A stretch of 11,511 nucleotides of DNA, from NCBI GenBank assembly GCA_023428425.1, contig JAEYYP010000100.1, forward strand, positions 1-11,511, read 5' to 3'. Both the position numbers and the translations under genes were made by a program. Position 1 is the stretch's first letter. Each line of letters begins with the position of its first letter. The notes beneath the pieces were generated by a model, which was given only the letters and a program-made list of their open reading frames with translations, ran no database searches and was not told where the DNA came from. This document shows, one piece after another, positions 8,398-11,511 of the stretch. The DNA comes from Pseudomonadota bacterium (GTDB lineage: Bacteria > Pseudomonadota > Alphaproteobacteria > Rhizobiales > Devosiaceae).

Positions 8398-8957
8398 AGC
8401 GCACCCCGTTCGGCCGTTTCCTGCGTGACCCCAGGGGGGTGGCGGCGGTCGAGTTCGCGCTCATCCTGCCGCTGCTGGTAGTGCTGTATTTCGGCACGGT
8501 CGAAGCAGCCTCGCTGTACTCGGTCGACCGGCGCGTCGCTACCGTGGCGAGCACCATGGCGGACCTGGTGTCCCGCGAGCAGAAATGCATCACCACCGCC
8601 AAGCTCAACAGCTACTTCACTGCCGCGACGGGGATCATGCAGCCATTCCCCACCACCAGCCTCAAGCAGGTGGTGTCCTTCCTGCAGATCAGCGCTGCCG
8701 GCACCGTCACCATCAAGTGGAGCAGACACTACGGCACCGGCGCCACGGCGCGGAACACCGGCACCACAACGGCGATCGGCACCGCCACCAACATCAACAC
8801 GCTGGCCCGCACCAAGGGCTGGCTGGTGGCGGCGGAGATCCAGTACCCCTACCAGCCGCTGTTCGGCATCGTCATCAAGACCATCAACCTCGCGCATACG
8901 GAGTATTTCCTGCCGCGCTACGAGGAAGAGATCACCACCTCGGCCAGTTGCGCCTAG
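8379..8957 (+). CDS. TadE-family pseudopilin (second copy)
   Basis: With the GTG start used here the protein is 192 residues and overlaps the upstream tadE by 19 bp. The prepilin-type site reads RDPRG|VAAVEFALILP, with Gly at 20 and Glu at +5, followed by a hydrophobic helix at about 21-45. This is the TadE/TadG-like start. The rest is periplasmic, with a Gly/Thr-rich stretch at about 118-138 and only two cysteines. It lacks the von Willebrand A domain of long TadG proteins, so it is a second short pseudopilin (TadE or TadF type). No ATG fits near the conserved start: upstream ATGs would add an Arg/Pro-rich segment read from inside the first tadE. GTG 8379 or TTG 8388 are the candidates. Confidence 0.85.
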   Translation: MLELHLKRTPFGRFLRDPRGVAAVEFALILPLLVVLYFGTVEAASLYSVDRRVATVASTMADLVSREQKCITTAKLNSYFTAATGIMQPFPTTSLKQVVSFLQISAAGTVTIKWSRHYGTGATARNTGTTTAIGTATNINTLARTKGWLVAAEIQYPYQPLFGIVIKTINLAHTEYFLPRYEEEITTSASCA

Positions 8958-8993
8958 GCGGCTTGCCGCAGCGGGCCGGGCCATGATAGCCGG

Positions 8994-9016
8994 GGCATCC
9001 CAAGCGCAAGGATGCC
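8994..9016 (+). promoter_or_regulatory. Perfect hairpin overlapping the ribosome binding site of the HAD gene
   Basis: GGCATCC (8994-9000) and GGATGCC (9010-9016) are perfect complements around the 9-nt loop CAAGCGCAA. The likely ribosome binding site AAGGA (9008-9012) straddles the loop and the 3' arm, and the ATG is at 9020. The stem would partly hide the site. There is no T-run, so a terminator for the tadE genes is less likely. Confidence 0.45.
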
Positions 9017-9019
9017 GCC

Positions 9020-9607
9020 ATGCAGGACACCATCATTCCCGTCTTCGACCTCGGCGGCGTGTTCGTCGAGTGGAACCCGATGTTCCTGTTCCGCAAGCTT
9101 TTTCCCACCGAGGAGGAGGCGCAGTGGTTTCATGACACCATCTGCACCAAGGACTGGAACCTCGAGTTCGATGCCGGCGACATCTTCGCCGAGGGCGTGG
9201 CGCGGCTGATCACCCGCTACCCGCGCTACTGGCGCGAAATACAGGCCTTCGACCTCAGGTGGAAGGAAACGGTCGGCGATTTCATCCCCGGCACCATCGC
9301 TATCCATGACGAACTGATCGCCAACGACATTCCAACCTTCGCCATCACCAACTTCTCGTGGGAGAAGTGGGTCAGCTGCCTGCCCGAGTGGCCGTTCCTC
9401 GAGAAGTTCGACGGCGTGGTGGTGAGCGGGCTCGAAGGGCTGGTCAAGCCCGATCCGCGGCTCTACCGGGTGTTCTGCGAGCGATATGGCCTGTCGCCGG
9501 AATCCTGCGTGTTCATCGACGACAGCGAACCCAACGTGGTCTCGGCGCGCAAGTTCGGCATGCAGGCCATCCACTTCACCGGCGACACCAAGGCGTTGCG
9601 CAAGTAA
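9020..9607 (+). CDS. HAD-superfamily hydrolase (subfamily IA, YihX/haloacid dehalogenase-like)
   Basis: This 195-residue protein shows the four HAD motifs. Motif I is VFDLGGVFVEWNP, with nucleophile D10. Motif II is AITN, with T110. Motif III is LVKPDP, with K143. Motif IV is VFIDDSEPN, with D167 and D168. Between I and II lies a helical cap of about 65 residues, as in subfamily IA. The residue two after the nucleophile is Gly12 rather than the usual Asp acid/base, as in YihX-type members with DLGN or DLGG. This points to a small phosphate-ester or dehalogenase-type hydrolase, but the substrate cannot be told. AAGGA lies 7 nt before the ATG. It is 62 bp after the second tadE gene on the same strand and convergent with upp. 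Its function is probably unrelated to the pilus. Confidence 0.88.
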   Translation: MQDTIIPVFDLGGVFVEWNPMFLFRKLFPTEEEAQWFHDTICTKDWNLEFDAGDIFAEGVARLITRYPRYWREIQAFDLRWKETVGDFIPGTIAIHDELIANDIPTFAITNFSWEKWVSCLPEWPFLEKFDGVVVSGLEGLVKPDPRLYRVFCERYGLSPESCVFIDDSEPNVVSARKFGMQAIHFTGDTKALRK

Positions 9608-9699
9608 CTGATTGGGCTCGGCCTGCCGCTGAAGAACGCATAGCGAGACGCACGGCTCGGGTGCCGGACGAGCGCAGCGAGGACCCCGCGTCGCGCGCC

Positions 9700-9723
9700 C
9701 CGCCGGAGGGCCAGCTCCGCCGG
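9700..9723. terminator. GC-rich stem-loop between convergent genes
   Basis: The 142-bp gap 9608-9749 between the HAD gene and upp holds no credible gene. Inside it, CCGCCGGAG (9700-9708) can pair with CTCCGCCGG (9715-9723) over the loop GGCCAG, eight pairs with one C/C mismatch. A shared 10-mer, CCGCCGGAGG, occurs directly repeated at 9700 and 9717. The position suits a two-way terminator, but there is no T-run on either strand, so it could instead be part of an intergenic repeat element. Confidence 0.3.
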
Positions 9724-9749
9724 AGGCGAAGCGATGCGGCCCATGAGGC

Positions 9750-10379
9750 CTACTTCGTTCCGTACATACGGTCGCCGGCATCGCCCAGGCCTGGGACGAT
9801 GTAGCCCTTCTCGTTGAGATGGCTGTCGATGGCTGCCGTGAAGACCGGGACATCGGGATGGGCGTTGGTGAACTTCTCGATGCCCTCGGGGGCGGCAAGG
9901 AGGCAGAGGAAGCGCAGGTTGTTGGCGCCCCGCTCCTTGAGCTTGTCGATCGCGGCGATCGAGGAATTTGCCGTCGCCAGCATCGGATCGACGACGATGA
10001 TCAGCCGGTTCTCGAGTTCGGACGGCGCCTTGAAGTAGTACTCCACCGGCTCCAGCGTCTCGTGGTCGCGATAGATACCGATATGCGCGACACGCGCGGC
10101 CGGGACCAGGTCTAGCATGCCGTCGAGCAAGCCGTTGCCGGCGCGCAGGATGGAGGCGAAGACCAGCTTCTTGCCCTTGATGGTCGGGGCATCCATCATC
10201 ATCATCGGCGTCTCGATCGGGATGGTCTCGAGCTCGAGATCGCGCGTCACCTCGTAGCACATCAAGAGCGCGATCTCGCGCAGCAGGCGGCGGAACCCGG
10301 CGATCGAGGTATCCTTGTCGCGCATGATGGTCAGCTTGTGCTGGATCAGCGGGTGATCGACAACCGTTACGCCACGCAT
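9750..10379 (-). CDS. upp: Uracil phosphoribosyltransferase
   Basis: The 209-residue protein matches Upp in length and motifs. Upp converts uracil and PRPP to UMP and pyrophosphate in the cytosol (pyrimidine salvage). Visible are DHPLIQHKLTIMRDK at 8-22, a basic early motif with R30/R31, SILRAGNGLLDGM at 76-88, the PRPP loop VDPMLATANSS at 130-140, and the C-terminal uracil-binding YIVPGLGDAGDRMYGTK at 193-209. The PRPP loop reads ATANSS where E. coli has ATGGS; I take this as a lineage variant. ATG 10379 has AGGTG upstream and gives the family N-terminus. A longer reading frame from 10442 would run back into deoB and is not favoured. It lies 17 bp after the deoB stop, so deoB-upp is probably one transcript. 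Confidence 0.97.
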   Translation of the reverse strand: MRGVTVVDHPLIQHKLTIMRDKDTSIAGFRRLLREIALLMCYEVTRDLELETIPIETPMMMMDAPTIKGKKLVFASILRAGNGLLDGMLDLVPAARVAHIGIYRDHETLEPVEYYFKAPSELENRLIIVVDPMLATANSSIAAIDKLKERGANNLRFLCLLAAPEGIEKFTNAHPDVPVFTAAIDSHLNEKGYIVPGLGDAGDRMYGTK

Positions 10380-10396
10380 GGGGGACACCTGGGCCG

Positions 10397-11511
10397 CTAG
10401 AGGAAGGACTTGCCGTGTGGACCGGGCGCGAGGCCGAGCCAATGGGCGATGCTTTCTCCTATATCCGCAAAGGTGTGGCGGATGCCAAGGGTTCCTGCCG
10501 TGAGGCTTGGGGAAAAGACCATGATCGGCACCTGCTCGCGGGTGTGGTCGGAGCCGCGCCAGGTGGGATCGTTGCCGTGGTCGGCGGTGAGCACAACGAG
10601 ATCGTCGGGGCGCATGGTGCTGATGAGTTCGGGCAGGCGCGCATCGAAGGCTTCAAGCGCCTGCGCGTAGCCGGGCACGTCGCGGCGGTGGCCGTAGTCC
10701 TGGTCGAAATCGACGAAATTGGTCATGATGAACCCGCCGTCGGCGGCCATCTCCATGGCTTCGAGCGTGCGGTCGAACAGCGCCATGTTGCCCGGGGCCT
10801 TGATCTTGTGGGTGACGCCGTGGCCCGCATAGATGTCGGAGATCTTGCCGATGGCGTAGACCTGCCGGCCGGCGGCCTTGGCGCGATCGAGCAGCGTCGG
10901 CTCGGGCGGAGCGATGGCGAAGTCCCGGCGGTTGCCGGTCCGCTTGAAGGTTGCGGCCGTCTCGCCGACGAACGGGCGGGCGATGACGCGGCCTATGCGA
11001 AGCGACTCGGTCAACTCGAAGGCGGTTTCGCAGAGCCTGTAGAGCCGGTCGAGGCCGAAGTGCTGCTCATGCGCGGCGATCTGGAACACCGAGTCGATCG
11101 AGGTGTAGCAGATGGGTTTTCCGGTGCGGATCGACTCTTCGCCGAGTTCGGCGATCACCGTGGTGCCCGAGGCGTGCTTGTCGCCGAGGATGCCGGGAAT
11201 GCCTGATCGTTCTATCAGTTGGGCGATGAGGTCGGGCGGGAAGGTCGGTTCGGTCTTCGGGAAGTAGCCCCAGTCGAAGGGGACCGGGACGCCGGCGATC
11301 TCCCAGTGGCCGGAGGGGGTGTCCTTGCCCTTCGATACTTCGCGGCCGACGCCCCAGCGGCCACCCTTTGGCTGGTTGGTCAGGCCGCGTGGGACGTTGC
11401 CGGTGGAGAGTTCCGCCGCGGCGCCAAGGCCTAGGGCGTCCATGTTCGGCAATGAAATCGGATAGTTGGCGGCGATGTGGCCAAGGGTGTCCGAGCCGGT
11501 GTCACCGTAGT
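10397..11511 (-). CDS. deoB: Phosphopentomutase (5' end outside the window)
   Basis: 370 codons are visible to the stop; the start and roughly 20-35 residues, including the first metal-binding Asp region, lie beyond the right edge. The reading frame stays open to the edge with YGDTGSDTLGHIA, a typical DeoB N-terminal phrase, so the Met at 11452 is internal. KGKDTPSGHWE includes the threonine that is phosphorylated in bacterial phosphopentomutases (visible residue 64). NFVDFDQDYGHRRD and TADHGNDPTWRGSDHTRE (about 309-326) carry the alkaline-phosphatase-superfamily metal ligands. DeoB interconverts ribose or deoxyribose 1-phosphate and 5-phosphate, linking nucleoside breakdown to the pentose phosphate pathway. 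It is followed 17 bp later by upp, a sensible salvage pairing. Apart from the truncation by the window, the gene looks intact. Confidence 0.97.
   Translation of the reverse strand, partial: YGDTGSDTLGHIAANYPISLPNMDALGLGAAAELSTGNVPRGLTNQPKGGRWGVGREVSKGKDTPSGHWEIAGVPVPFDWGYFPKTEPTFPPDLIAQLIERSGIPGILGDKHASGTTVIAELGEESIRTGKPICYTSIDSVFQIAAHEQHFGLDRLYRLCETAFELTESLRIGRVIARPFVGETAATFKRTGNRRDFAIAPPEPTLLDRAKAAGRQVYAIGKISDIYAGHGVTHKIKAPGNMALFDRTLEAMEMAADGGFIMTNFVDFDQDYGHRRDVPGYAQALEAFDARLPELISTMRPDDLVVLTADHGNDPTWRGSDHTREQVPIMVFSPSLTAGTLGIRHTFADIGESIAHWLGLAPGPHGKSFL

Noticed and set aside
9463..10260. A 265-codon minus-strand frame across upp and the HAD gene end.
   Set aside because: It lies out of frame with upp, which has all its family motifs, and overlaps the opposite-strand HAD gene; the product is Arg/Pro-rich without domains.

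Overview
The window is high-GC, densely coded DNA that reads as an alphaproteobacterial chromosome, most likely Hyphomicrobiales. The reasons are the cpa-type gene order, the protein sequence style, and intergenic motifs resembling sites of the alphaproteobacterial regulator CtrA. A Devosia-like genus is possible, but that is a guess from general resemblance. No phage, insertion sequence, CRISPR array, tRNA or rRNA was seen.

Region 1 (1-7017, minus strand) is a Tad/Flp (type IVc) pilus assembly locus. In transcription order it holds cpaA (prepilin peptidase), a 143-bp gap, cpaB, cpaC (secretin), cpaE (ParA-like ATPase), cpaF/tadA (assembly ATPase), tadB and the start of tadC, which runs off the left edge. 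From cpaB to tadC the genes are separated by at most 15 bp, or overlap by 4 bp, so they look like one operon. Two usual members are not where expected. There is no cpaD between cpaC and cpaE, and no Flp pilin gene next to cpaA.

Region 2 (7018-8957) is a divergent intergenic region followed by three plus-strand genes that belong to the same machine. The first is a secreted stand-alone copy of the CpaC N-terminal domain. The other two are overlapping TadE-type pseudopilins, each with a prepilin cleavage site of the kind the CpaA/TadV peptidase processes. CtrA-like motifs occur in the three pilus-gene intergenic regions, suggesting that the locus is tied to the cell cycle or motility programme.

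Region 3 (8958-11511) is housekeeping. It holds a plus-strand HAD-family hydrolase whose ribosome binding site lies in a perfect hairpin, then a short convergent gap with a GC-rich stem-loop, then a minus-strand deoB-upp pair for nucleoside and uracil salvage. deoB runs off the right edge.

Overall this is a recognisable pilus locus beside salvage genes. I did not find a clearly new system. The best leads are the missing cpaD and pilin, the solo secretin N-domain gene, the distribution of CtrA-like sites, and the hairpin covering a ribosome binding site.
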